Source: Sesamum alatum
Taxonomy: Eukaryota; Streptophyta; Magnoliopsida; Lamiales; Pedaliaceae
Assembly: GCA_034509735.1 (NCBI GenBank)
Contig: JACGWO010000010.1
Coordinates: forward strand, 13,653,193 to 13,717,192
DNA: 64,000 nucleotides
Reading direction: 5' to 3'
Shown: positions 23,213 to 34,860 of the stretch, one piece after another
Layout: every line of letters starts with the position of its first letter
How positions within the stretch are numbered: position 1 is the stretch's first letter
The notes under the pieces: model-generated
Database searches by the model: none
What the model was told of the DNA's origin: nothing
Seen by the model: only the letters and a program-made list of their open reading frames with translations
Position numbers and translations under genes: made by a program

Positions 23213-25433
23213 TGTTAGAATAGGTGACCAGAAAGCCAATTGGATTGGCGGTTTTGGGTACTATTTAGCAATCTTTATTGACTTGATGAATATAGTAAGT
23301 ATTCATCCGTGGCACTATGTGTTTGTTGTGCTTACTGATTACGTTAAACGATGTTTTAACGTCACAACAAATGCCCACAGACCAATTGTATAACCCATGT
23401 AGTTGGGCTGCGCATTGGATGGCAGCTATGAAACCAACTTCTGAGGGTTGGTCTGGAATGTTCCAAGTCGAGGACCTCGAGACAGGGCATCGAGGGTCCT
23501 ACAGAGACTTGCACTAAGGATTGCATTCATTGGATGAGTGCCGTGTTTCATCGGCGACAGACGTTGGACGTCTATGCAATATTAGTGGGTTAGTTGACAT
23601 GGGTGTTAGCTGACTGAACTGACTCGCGGGAATCGTCATATGGAAGCCTTGGAGGCTTAGTCGGTATGACTGGAATTCTCGGCTCCGATAGTACGAGATT
23701 TAGTCCTCGGACTTGAGGAATCATGGCAGTCACATGCATATGAAGGTTGTATCTAGGGTCTGGCAAGAGATGCCCGTAATCTGGGATACGTTCATCATAA
23801 GCCTCATCCAGTGCAGTCGGAATATGTATTGAGGACGGTGGATTCCAAGATAGGAATCCGTCACCTGTCAGTATATAACAGTCGAGTCTCCTATGCGCTC
23901 TGAGACGGTTTAAGCTCTTTAAGTCTGTGGCCACAGCGATTGGTCGAGTAGGGAATGGTTTCCTACGTCGATCAATAGAGCAAACGCGTCTCGAGTTATT
24001 GAGCATAGTTGTCTAGTCCAGGATGGGAACCGACGCCAAATTCCATGCCTAGACTTAGACCGGGAGACGGGATGATGGAAGGACCGTACTCGTATGGTAA
24101 TCGAGAGCCTAAATGTTCACGCCAACATTCACCTAGTCTCTAGTGCCATGGACCGTTGCTAGACGGACCCATGGTAACGGGCGTTTTCCGATTAATGGTT
24201 AATTGGAAAATAGTTAATTAAATTGGATTTAACCAATTGTGTTGGACACAAGCCCAAGTCTAGCTGAGGGTGAACCTAAAGAGTCACACACAAATCACTA
24301 TGGAATTGGTAGAATTAATTTGGAATTAATTCTAGAAGAAGCGAATTAATTTAATTGGATTAAATTAATTCAAGGAGAAAAAATAAATGATTGGATCATT
24401 ATTGGGAAATCCATTTGATGGATAGTCCAAGAATTAATTAATTGGATTAGTTAATTTTTGGACTTAGAACCTTTAAATTAATTGGATTAATTTATCGGGT
24501 TTCGATTAATTAATTGATTGGATCAATAATTAGAGTTCGGACTTATGTTTATTTAATTGATTAAATAAACTTATGGGCATCAAATTAGATTGAGATTAAT
24601 TGGATTAATTAATGCCCAATGGACTTTGTTTGGACTTAATTTAATTAGATTAAATAAAAGTCTAAGACTAGTAGTCCTAGTCCATGGAAAAAAATTCAAT
24701 TTATAGCAAATGAAGGAAGAATTAAAATCTTCCACATGTGAGGCACATGTGACCAGCCTTTGTATGATTTTGTGGGTGGTTTATTTGCTATAATGGTGCA
24801 TGGTTATGTAGATAATGGTGTGTGTATGTAGGTTACTTTGGAAGTTGACAGAGAAGTTGAATTTTGAATTCAACAACTCTACTTACACAAAACCATTCAC
24901 ATAACTTGCATGCTATGTCTTGCACGAAATTTCCATCAAGAAACTCTCCAAAAACCTCTGAAAATTTCTCCTTTTTGTGTTCATACCTTTTGGAAAGGTT
25001 TGAACTAAAACATTCCAAAAACACTAATCAATAGTGTTGTTTTGGATTGTTTTTTTTCTTCTTTTCTCTACTTCTATCTAGCAATAGATTAGAGATAATA
25101 CATTCCATAGTGTGGTGTGGACAAATTAGAGGGATTCTAATTTGGATCCTCAAGTGAACGGAAGGAGAAACGGAAAGGGAACAACGCTAGAAACAAACCG
25201 GTTCTACGTGCAACGAACATAAGGTTGGTTTTCTTTATGTTTTCATGTATCTTTGTTTACTTCCTTTAGCCATATGTCCAGCATTCTTTCTCCTCTTTAT
25301 TTTATGCTTTGACAAACACCGAAACGCCCGGAACTTCAAAGGGAACACCCCTTTGAACCCGTTTAAATTTATGCTTTAAATTAACGTTTTTTTACGCTTC
25401 CGTTGCGTTCCCGGGCCGTACCCGATTCTTTCA
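23213..25433 (+). repeat. P3 3' LTR (2221 bp)
   Basis: Begins TGTTAGAATAGGTGACC directly after the PPT and ends ATTCTTTCA at 25433. The next bases, TTTAG, resume the M2 gag in the minus orientation, so P3 was inserted in M2 gag. The U3 block with CCATGG is present near 24130-24175. Confidence 0.87.
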
Positions 25434-25798
25434 TTTAGTTCCAAAGAACGCCTTGGTCGCGACATACCTAGTATGCCGGTCTGGGACTGCATAGCAATCC
25501 TTAAGGCGAGCCATTATGGAAGGGACATCGTCTAGCCTTTCATATTGCTTTCTGAATCTCATTGGTCATCGAAGCAAGTATGATGCTACGAACCTTCCGG
25601 TTATCCTTATGCCAAGTCTCGAACGTCTCACGTTCCTCTGGCGTGGATCCTTCCGTAAGGTCCTAGGGAGAGGCTCGTCCATGACGTAGCCTTGGTTCTC
25701 ATAATCCAGGACTATCCTGAGATTGCGCAACCAGTCGTTGTAGTTGGTTCCATTAAATTTGTTTGTCTCAAGAATGGTTGAAGTGGGTTCTTAGACAT
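25434..25798 (-). pseudogene. M2 gag N-terminal fragment
   Basis: The start codon is the complement of 25796-25798. The fragment is collinear with the M3 gag: the ETNKFNGTNYNDWLRNLRIVL region, the GYVMDEPLP motif and the ETWHKDNRKVRSIIL motif. One or more single-base indels break the frame. The fragment ends where P3 was inserted (25433/25434); the next ~660 bp of gag and protease are missing from M2. Confidence 0.8.
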
Positions 25799-26244
25799 TT
25801 TAAAATCTACATGTTGAAAAACAACGCGCGATCAGCAGAAAGTAAAGACGGTGGTTTGATAAAAAATAATTAAATGCTTGGTCTTTAGTCATTTAATCCT
25901 CCCACTATTTATACGAAAACACGGTACTCTCAAACGTAGTTTTTCGGGAAATCCTTTCCTAGTGGGCTTGGGATCCACAGCGATTTTTCCCATACCCCGC
26001 TTTTACGATTCGCATGGAAAAGATCCTGTGGGAGGTATTCCATACCATTCTCGTTCCACGAGATTCCCAAGATTATTGCCTCACCCTTTTGCATGATCCC
26101 GAGGACTCCAAGCGAATCATGCTAATTAGGCGTTAGACCCGACCCAATCGACCGAGCCATGGACCCACTAGTACCCCACGACTCGTGAGACAGGTAGCAG
26201 CAGCCCATTTTTCGTTCATGACATAGTGCAGCTTCTTTTAAGTA

Positions 26245-26280
26245 CAATAACGTGCCACGACTCGTGAGACCACGCTATTG
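26245..26280 (-). other. Leader hairpin H1 (M2 copy)
   Basis: Plus-strand arms are 26245-26254 and 26271-26280 (sense CAATAGCGTG with CACGTTATTG, 10 bp including one G-T). The 16-nt loop at 26255-26270 holds CACGAGTCGTG in sense. Confidence 0.62.
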
Positions 26281-26572
26281 ACCTAAAACAGCTTCCTCAC
26301 TATGCCACGGATTGGAAGGCATGGACAAACTCCTAGAGTTCATGTCCACTTTATCTAGGGTCTAATATTTCAACATTGGTCCAACCAATGTGAGAGTAAT
26401 AATGGCCGAGATCTCATACTATATCCATACATTCATCCAAAAATGCATAAATGAAATTCATCCATAGCAGTTATACATGATAAATAAAACCCATTCATCC
26501 ATCACAATAACCACATGCAAAATTAAAGCCTAGCACGCCCCTGTTGGATGATCACAAGCCCGAATCCTATGC

Positions 26573-26596
26573 GATCCACTGAGCCCGCAGTGGATC
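26573..26596 (-). other. Leader hairpin H3 (M2 copy)
   Basis: A perfect 9-bp inverted repeat, GATCCACTG (26573-26581) and CAGTGGATC (26588-26596), with a 6-nt loop. Confidence 0.55.
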
Positions 26597-27331
26597 TATG
26601 GTCAATCTAGGGTTTGTCCTATACTATTACAATAATAGTAACCCAATCATCATTCTGATGGGCCTTGGTCTCTTTTTCTCTTTCTTCACTTCATGGAAAA
26701 CGCCAAGGGACCTCCGGTCTGGGCTCTCCATGTGGTCCTTCCTTCTTCTCCACCAATTACAAAAATGGAAACCTCACTCCTAGTCTACTCTCATTACATA
26801 TTTAAAAATAGAAACCCCAGCGAAAAACCCGGGGGGAGTACATTAGGATGGAGGTAGAAAGCTTATTATTCCAAGGCACTAGAAAGAGAGAAGGAGAAAG
26901 CAGTTTAAAGAGGCACACAGGCCCAACAGAAAATTAAACCATACATTCGGTCTAGGGCTCGTGATCATCCATTTCCATCCAACACACATAATTACATGAT
27001 CCAATCACATAATCATAATATTCCAACAACACATGATTTCCAATCACATCAATCCAAGATGAAAATAAATGAACATGTGCGTAACGTGTGAAAATAAAAA
27101 TATAATATTGGCAATGTAAATTTTTTTCGTTTTAGGAAAACCTTTCCTCATTAATTTTAAGTAAAATAACCCCGGGATTCCAAATCCATTTATTTTACTC
27201 CTAAAATAATGTCTTTAGGAATTTAGGAAAAATTGAACCCAAAAAAAACGAAATTTTTTCAGAATTAATTCAAAATTAAAACTGAAAATAAATTTAAAAA
27301 TAAAATTACACTAGGGTTTCAAAACCCTAGC

Positions 27332-27968
27332 CAAGGAGCCACCGGCCGCCGCCGCCTGCAGCAGTCGGCCGCCGGGCGCGCAGGGCAGCAGGCCCTGCCT
27401 GCCGCCTCTGCGCGCGCGCAGGCACCGCCTTGCCGGGCGCGCGCGCGCAGGCCCCTGCCTGTGTGCGCGCGCGCCTGGCCGGCATCAGTCTGCGCGGCCT
27501 GGCGCATCGGCAGGCCGACGCGCGCGCAGGCTCCTTTGCCTGTGCGCGCGCGCTGGCCTGCTGGCCACCGGCCGCGTCCCTGCGTCGCGCGCGCAGAGCG
27601 CCGCGCGCAGACGCGCACTGGGCGTGCCTGCCGGGCGCGCGCGCGCAGACGCCTCCGTCTGCGTGCGCGCGCGCCTGGCGGCGCGCCTGGTGGCCGTCCG
27701 CGCGCGGGCTCCTCCGCCCGCCAGCCTTGCGCGCGCGCGCATGGGCGCGCCTGCCGGGCGCGCGCGCGCAGACACCTCTGTCTGCCCGCGCGCGCGCCTG
27801 GAGGCGTTTCCATGCGCGCACGCCCGCGCGCAGCCAACCCGGCTGCGCGCTGCCCCTGCGCGGCCGGCAGCGCGCGCGCGCGCAGGCTTCCCATGCCTGC
27901 GCGCGTCTGCCCTGCCGGCAGCGCTCGGCTGCGCGCGGCCAGCCCTTCCCGGCTGGCCGGCTGTGACG
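27332..27968 (-). repeat. Largest GC-rich CG island, with repeated hairpins (M2 leader)
   Basis: About 640 bp dominated by (CG)n tracts. The tracts flank short inverted repeats: GCAGACG/CGTCTGC (27645-27651/27656-27662) and GCAGACA/TGTCTGC (27768-27774/27779-27785), both with loop CCTC, and CAGGC/GCCTG (27527-27531/27538-27542). Long open frames of up to about 230 codons occur on both strands and in overlapping frames. They encode only Ala/Arg/Gly/Pro-rich repeats and are compositional. Confidence 0.8.
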
Positions 27969-28160
27969 TTTTCTCGTTTTTCAGATTAATTCCCATCCCG
28001 ATTCCCAAGAAAAACAGAAAATACCAATATTCAGCAATTCACACGAATTAAAAGCAATAAAATAACATGCTTCAAGAATCAAGAAATTCAAGATTTAATA
28101 ACAACATGCTATTTCACGTTTCATGCTTAAAACGCACATAAAACCCTAGGCCTATACACC

Positions 28161-28179
28161 GAACCGGGCTCTGATACCA
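28161..28179 (-). promoter_or_regulatory. Primer binding site, initiator tRNA-Met type (M2)
   Basis: Minus-strand TGGTATCAGAGC plus CCGGTTC, one base from the LTR edge at 28181. Confidence 0.9.
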
Positions 28180-28180
28180 C

Positions 28181-30174
28181 TGAAAGATTATGTGGATCGT
28201 CCCGGGAAAAGCGCAAATGCGGAAGCGCGGTATAATGAAAAATTAAAACGGAATTTAAACATGCTTTTAAATTAAAAAACACGTTTCAAAGGGTGTGCCT
28301 TTGAAATTTTCCCGGGCATTCGGTGTATCTCATGAACGTATAACATAAAATAAATCATGGAGGCCATAGGGTTGAAAATTAAAGAGGGACGAAAATTTAA
28401 AACGAGACCTACCCGTTGTCGTTTTCGTCTTCAACGGCTACACGCGTTGTTCCCCGTTTTGCACCAAGATCCCGTCTTTGAGACCCTCTAATTCGTGACA
28501 CACGATCCACCCACGTATCTTGCACGTCGTGCTAGCAACGAACAAGTGTATAATTTTGGAGTGGATGAATCAATAACACATTATCAATTAATGGTATTGA
28601 TTCATCAAGATTCTAATGTTCCAAGAACAAAAGAATCAAGAAAACTATTTTCTTGAGAGAGAGAGAGAGAGGCGGACGAGAGAGATGGGAGAGAGAGAGA
28701 AACCGTGTGTGTGTGTTGTGTGTGTGTGTTGGAGTTTCATCATCATGTAAATTGTAGGATGCTAGGGTTTATATAGAAGAGGAGTTTAATCCTCTTTAAA
28801 CTCCTCTTTTAAGAACTCTAATTTGATTAGGATTTTGACCTAGTCAAAGTCCTAGTCAAACTAATGTTTTTGACCTAGTCAAAACGATCCTAGCCATCCA
28901 TCTCTCCCATTAATCTCAACCGTTGATTTAATTTAATTTAATGGAAATATTTAAAACCTATTTAAATATTTCCAAGAGGCTAAAATAAATATAAATATTA
29001 TTTAAAGCCCATTAAATAAATCCCTTTGATAAATCCAATTTATCAATTTAATTCCTTCTATCAAATAGAAAGAATTATTTCTCCAAGAAAAATAAAGGTC
29101 CGATTAAATCTAATTTAATCATTCCTTCACTCCAATATTTAATTCCAAATTAAATATTTAATTGTGTGTGGATAGTGTGTGACTCTTTAGGTTCACCATT
29201 CAGCTAGACTTGGTCGGATTCCTAGAATCCGTCCGTTACCATGGGTGGCCATCTAGCAACGGTCCATGGCACTAGAGACTAGGTGAAATATTCAGGGATG
29301 AACATTTAGGCTCTAACAGTACGCTTGTCCTTCTGTCTTCGGTCTCATCACTTAGTGTCTAGGGCACGGATAACGCAGGTACCCATCTTGGACCTAAGTG
29401 TCGGTCTGTCCTCACTAAACGCCGCAAGGGAAACCTTCCTTCTGTTCAGTCACTGTGGCCACAGTTTTAGGGACAAGACCTAGAGCATACATGAGACTCA
29501 ACTGTCAAAACCTATTGACAGGAGACAGATCCTTTCTTGGAAACTACTGTCACTTTGCACATCAGGACTGCACTAGACATGGCTTATGACTACCAAAGAG
29601 AATTCTGGCAATCTCTCACCATATCTAAGATACAGTTCTGATGTACAGGTAAACTCAGTAATTCCTCAAGTCAAAGGACTTGACCTGTACCGTTGGAACC
29701 GGGAATACTCGTCATACCTTGCAGACCATACTCAAGGTCCTCCGTAAGACGGTTCCCACGAGTCACCTCAGTCAGCTGCATCCTAGCAGGCTAACCCACT
29801 AACACTGCTTAGACGATCCTCGTCACCCGTCGATGAAACACGACAGCAGATGCTTAGTGCAAGTCTCAAATGGAATCCCGGTACCCATTTTCGGGATTCC
29901 TTGACTTGGAGATTTCCGGACTGATTCGGGAAGACTGATTTCATGGACCTACCTCCAAGCGTAGTCCCAGTCCCCGAAATCGAATCTCAGTCCGTGGGCT
30001 CTGTTTGCGTAGTGAACAGATATGGAAAAATAGGTGCAAGTGAACAAAACAAAGTAATGCCAAATGAAAATTCACTTCTTTATTCATTAATGATTTATCA
30101 AAACACTTATAATTGTCTAAGACATAGGTTACATATACCGCCAAAATTGGCTTACATGGTCACCTATTCTAACA
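28181..30174 (-). repeat. M2 5' LTR (1994 bp)
   Basis: Starts TGAAAG next to the PBS and ends TCTAACA. By eye it is nearly identical to 13319-15324. After it the plus-strand integrase of P1 resumes. Confidence 0.9.
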
Positions 30175-33100
30175 AATAAGATATCCCAGACGCCATATGA
30201 GATATGGCATGGCAAGCCTGCCTCCTACAAATACTTGAAAGTGTGGGGTTGCCCAGCATATGTCAAGAGATTAGTGAGAGATAAACTGGACTCGAGGTCT
30301 AGTTTATGCAGGTTCATTGGCTATCCGAAAGAAACTGCGGGTATTATTTCTATGATCCCTCCGAGCAAAAGGTTTTTATCTTGCAAAACGAAGTGTTCTT
30401 GGAAAAGGGTTTTCCATCGGATAGTCGACGCGATGAGGTACTCCTTGAGGAATCAAGTGAGGTACCCCATGAGGCGGCAGTCACATCTGATCCAGTAGTT
30501 CCCACTGATATTGTTCCAGTCCTCCGTAGGTCGGCCAGAGTATCCCATGCACCTGATAGGTATGGATTTCTGGGCCTGACCGGTCAGTTGGATAATGATC
30601 CAAAGACATACGGAGAAGCAATGTCGGACATCGATTCGGATAAGTGGCTTGAGGCCATGAAATTCGAGATGGACTCGATGGGTACAAACTAGGTTGGACC
30701 CTGGTGGACCCACCCAAAGGGGTAAAAACCCGTAGGGTGTAAATGGGTCTACAAACGTAAGCTTGGAGCTGACGGGGAGGTTACAACCTTCAAAGCCAGG
30801 CTTATAGCGAAGGGTTACACTCAGCGACCCGGGGTCGACTTTGAGGAAACCTACTCGCCCGTAGCAATGGCTAAGTCCATTCAGATACTGCTTGCCATAG
30901 CAGCATGGTATGACTATGAAATATGGCAGATGGACGTGAAAACGGTCTTCCTCAACGATTTCGTAGAGGAAGAGATCTATATGGATCAGCCGGAAGGTTT
31001 CACAATTGTTGGAGAAGAGCAGAAGGTCTGCCGTCTCCAAAGGTCCATCTATGGCCTCAAACAAGCTTCCCGAAGCTGGAACATACGTTTTGATGAAGTC
31101 ATACGGGGATATGATTTCATCAAGAATGAATCCGATCCTTGTGTATACAAGAAGATCAGTGGGAGCTCAGTTGCGTTTCTGGTGCTTTATGTGCATGACA
31201 TCTTGCTCATTGGGAATGATGCTAAGATGTTGGGTACCACTAAAGCTTGGTTGTCAATGCAATTCTCCATGAAGGATATGGGCGAGGCATCCTACATTCT
31301 TGGCATCAAGATCTACAGGGATAGATCTAGAAGGATGTTAGGATTGGCCCAGTCCTCGTATATTGAGAAAGTCTTGAAGAGATTCAAGATGGAAAACTCA
31401 AAAGGAGGATTCCTTCCTATGAGGAATGGAATTTAGTTGTCCAAGAAGCAGTGTCCTAAGACTGATGAGGAGCTTAAACGGATGTTGGACATCCCTTATG
31501 CTTCAGCCGTAGGCAGCATACAGTATGTTGTTCAGTGCACTAGACCTGATGTGGCTTTTGCTTTGAGCGTAACTAGTTGATATCAGTCGGGTGCCGGGGA
31601 GGCACACTGGAGTGCAGTCAAGACTATCCTGAAGTACCTGAAAAAGGACTAAGGACATGTTCTTGATCTACGGCGGTGGAGAGTTGATACTAGAAGGCTA
31701 TAGCGACACTAGCTTCCAGTCGAATGACGATGATACCAAGTCTCAGTTTGATTTTGTATTTAGACCAAATGGTGGTGTGGTTACTTGATGAAAGAATATG
31801 TGGATCGTCCCGGGAAATTGGGCGAATGCGGAAGTGCGATATAAAATAAAATACAAAAATTTAAAGCATGCTTTAATCAAATTAAAGAACACGCTCAAGG
31901 GGTGTACCCTTGAGATTCTCGGGTGTTCGGTGTATCTCATGAGTAAACAATATGTAAATGATCATGGAGGCCATAGGGTAGAAAATTAAAGAGGACGAAA
32001 ATATTAAATGAGACCTACCCATTGTCGTTTTCGTCTTCAACAGCTACACGCGTTGTTCCCCGTTTTGCACCGAGATTCTCGTTCTTGAGACCCTCCAAAT
32101 TGTGACACACGATCCACCCACGTATCTTGCACTTCGTGCTAGCAACGAACAAGTGTATATTTTGGAGTGGATGAATCAACAACACGTTATGAATTAACGG
32201 TATTGATTCATCTAAGTTCTAATGTTCCAAGAACAAGAGAACTAGAAAAGAATTTCTTGGAGAGAGTGGAGAGAGAGGGCGGACGAGAGAGAGGGGAGAG
32301 AGAGCCGAAAATGAGTGTGTGTTGTGTGTGTGTTGGAATTTCATCATCCTTCAAAAGGTGCAAGGCTAGGGGTTTATATAGAGGAAGAGTTTAATCCTCT
32401 TTAAACTCCACCTCTTTAGAAGCTTAGTTTGACTAGAATTTGACCTAGTCAAAGTCCTAGTCAAAGTAGAATTTGACCTTGTCAAATTCAATCCTAGCCT
32501 TTGATCTCTCCCATTAAATCTCAACCATTAATTTAATTTAATGGAATATTTAAATCCTATTAAATATTCCAAAAGGCCAAATAAATATAATAAATAAATA
32601 TTAATATTTATTCTAGGCCCATTAAATTAATTCCCTTAATAAATCCAATTTATTAATTTAATTCCCTTTATCAAATAGAAGGAATTATTTTCTCCAAGAA
32701 AATATAGGACCCGATTAAATCCAATTTAATCATTCCTTTACTCCAATATTTAATTCCAAATTAAATACTAAGTGTGTGGATAGTGTGTGACTCTTTAGGT
32801 TCACCTTTCAGCTAGACTTGGTCGGATTCCTATAATCCATCCGTTACCATGGGTGGCCATCTAGCAACGGTCCATGGCACTAGAGACTAGGTGAAATAAT
32901 CGGGGATGAACATTTTAGGCTCTAACAGTACACTTGTCCTTCTGTCTTCGGTCTCATTACTTAGAGTCTAGGGCACGGAAAATGCAGGTACCCATTTTGG
33001 ACCTAAGTGTCGGTCTGTCCTTACTAAACGCCGCAAGGGAAACCTTCCCTTCTGTTCAGGTACTATGGTCACAGATTTTAGGGACAAGACACAGAGCATA

Positions 33101-34177
33101 CATGAGACTCAACTGTCAATGCCTTTTGACAGGAGACAGATCCTTTCTCGGAAACTACTATCACTCTGTACACCCGAGCTGCACTAGACATGGCTTATGA
33201 CTACTCAAGAGTATTTTGGCAATCTCTCACCATATCTAAGATACAGACCTGATGTACAGGTAAACTCAGCAGTTCCTCAAGTCAAAGGACTTGACCTGTA
33301 CCGTTGGAACCAGGAACTCACGTCATACCTTGCTGACCTTACTCAAGGTCCTCCGTAAGACGGTTCCCGCGAGTCACCTCAGTCAGCTGACCCCACTAAC
33401 ACTGCTTAGATGACCTTCGTCACCCGCCGATGAAAATACGACAGCAGATGCTTAGTGCAAGTCTCAAAGGGAGTCCCGATACCCATTTTTGAGATTCCTT
33501 GACTTGGAGATTTTCGGACTGATTCGGTAAGACTAATTTCATGGACCTACCTCCAAGCGTAGTCCCAGTCTCCGAAATTGATTCTCAGTCCGTGGGCTTT
33601 GTTTGCGTAGTGAACAGATATGTAATAGCATATATAAGTGAACGTAAACAAAGTGTTTCCATATGAATCTTCACTTCTTTATTCATAAATGTTTTTATCA
33701 AATACCTGAAGTTGTCTAGACATAGGTTACATATTCCTGCCAAAATTGGCTTACATGGTCACCTATTCTAACACTTGAAAGGGTTCCAAGCAGGCTACCA
33801 TGGCGGACTCCACCATAAAGTTTTGAATACATAGCGGCTTTGGAAGCTGCTAAGGAGTGGTTTGGTTAATGATCTACATCCAAGGGTTGGATGTAGAACC
33901 TAGCATTGTTAAGCCTGTAATTATCTTTTATGATAACAATAGGGCGATAGCGCTAGCAAAGGAACCGAGATCTCATCACGATCCAAGCATAGTCTTAGAC
34001 GCTACCATCTGCTTAGAGAGATGGATAGTAGGAGTGGCGTTCGGTTGGACCGAGTCGGCTCCGTAGAAAACATAGCAGACCCACTTGCTAAAGCCAAGAT
34101 CGCAAGTTGCCCATACTCCCCATCTGGATAAGAGGTTCGAGGTCAATGGGTGATTGGCTTTAGGTCAAGTGGGAGAT
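30175..34177 (+). pseudogene. P1 integrase C-terminus, RT and RNase H, interrupted by a solo LTR
   Basis: Continues the P1 pol after M2. The integrase C-terminal part reads YLKVWGCPAYVKRLV (about 30232-30276). A linker follows with VLRRSARVSHAPDRYGF (about 30516-30566). RT includes [17 protein letters not shown] (about 30894-30944), LKQASRSWN and [11 protein letters not shown] (about 31188-31220). The RT catalytic box is YVHD rather than YVDD, so the first catalytic Asp is lost. The longest open piece is 30867-31436. RNase H begins about 31500, is split by the solo LTR at 31789-33773 and resumes to 34160. A polypurine tract (AAGTGGGAGAT) ends at 34177. Confidence 0.85.
31789..33773 (-). repeat. 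Solo LTR S2 in P1 RNase H, TSD CTTGA
   Basis: A 1985-bp LTR, TGAAAG...TCTAACA, flanked by perfect 5-bp duplications CTTGA at 31784-31788 and 33774-33778. No PBS or PPT is attached. Removing it rejoins the RNase H stretch GGVV...W(K)GFQAG-like. It carries the conserved U3 block near 32845-32890. Confidence 0.93.
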
Positions 34178-34860
34178 TGTTAGAATAGGTGACCAGAAAG
34201 CCAATAGGTTTTGGCAATTTGTAACCTATTCGACAACTTGATGTAAATGTAATATTATTATGTAATGAATAAGATGAGTGTTCGTCACCAATGGTACCTT
34301 CTTTGTTGCGCTCATCTTAAATTTGCTAAAAGGTGTTTTACTTATATCGCAACAAAGCCCAGAGACCACGGTTAACAAACTCATGCAGTTGGACCACGCA
34401 TTGGATGGTGGTCATGAAAACCAACTGATTTAGAGTTGGGTCTGAAACGTTCCATAGTCGAGGACTCGAGACAGGGCATCGAGAGTCCTACTGAGACTTG
34501 CATCAAAAGTCGTGTTCATTGGATGAGTGTCGGGTTTCATCGGCGACAGGCGTAGGACGCCTACACGATCTTGATGGGTTGGTCGACTGGAATCGAGCCG
34601 ACTGGACTGACTCACGGGGATCATCATATGAAAGCCTTGGAGGCTTGGTCGGTATGATTGGATTTTTCCGGTTCCGATAGAACGGGAGTAGTCCTCAAAC
34701 TTGAGGGATCATGGCAGTCGCGTGACAGGAAGGCTGTATCTTGGATCTGGCGAGAGGTGATCATCATTCTGTAAGATGATCATCATATCATAAGCCTTGT
34801 CCAGTGCGGTCGGAATGTGTAGCGAGGACGGTGGATTCCAAGAAAAGGATCCGTCCCCTG
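34178..34860 (+). repeat. P1 3' LTR, first part
   Basis: Begins TGTTAGAATAGGTGACC directly after the PPT and is collinear with the start of the P3 LTR (23213 onward). It is interrupted at 34860 by the non-coding LTR element. CCCTG (34856-34860) is the left target duplication. Confidence 0.88.

Larger units (their letters stand above)
25799..28160 (-). other. M2 untranslated leader
   Basis: About 2.36 kb with no gene. It has the same order as M3: the second loop motif (26177-26187), hairpin H1 (26245-26280), hairpin H3 (26573-26596), an AT-rich stretch, then the GC island (27332-27968) next to the PBS. Confidence 0.7.
13319..30174 (-). mobile_element. M2: Ty1/copia element in P1 integrase, containing M4 and P3 remnants
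   Basis: The 3' LTR (13319-15324) and 5' LTR (28181-30174) bracket RNase H to protease (15325-18371), a foreign block (18372-25433), then the start of gag, leader and PBS (25434-28179). The left flank AGAAG (13314-13318) and the right flank ATAAG (30176-30180) look like a target duplication with one mismatch. Joining the flanks restores the P1 integrase reading. The LTRs are very similar, so the insertion is young. About 0.66 kb of gag/protease present in M3 is missing where M4 and P3 lie. Confidence 0.82.

Noticed and set aside
27319..28051. Long open frames (up to ~230 codons) on both strands in the GC island
   Set aside because: Several overlapping frames are open at once and encode only Ala/Arg/Pro/Gly low-complexity peptides. 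CG repeats lack stop codons, and the frames are not kept in the M3, M1 or P1 islands.
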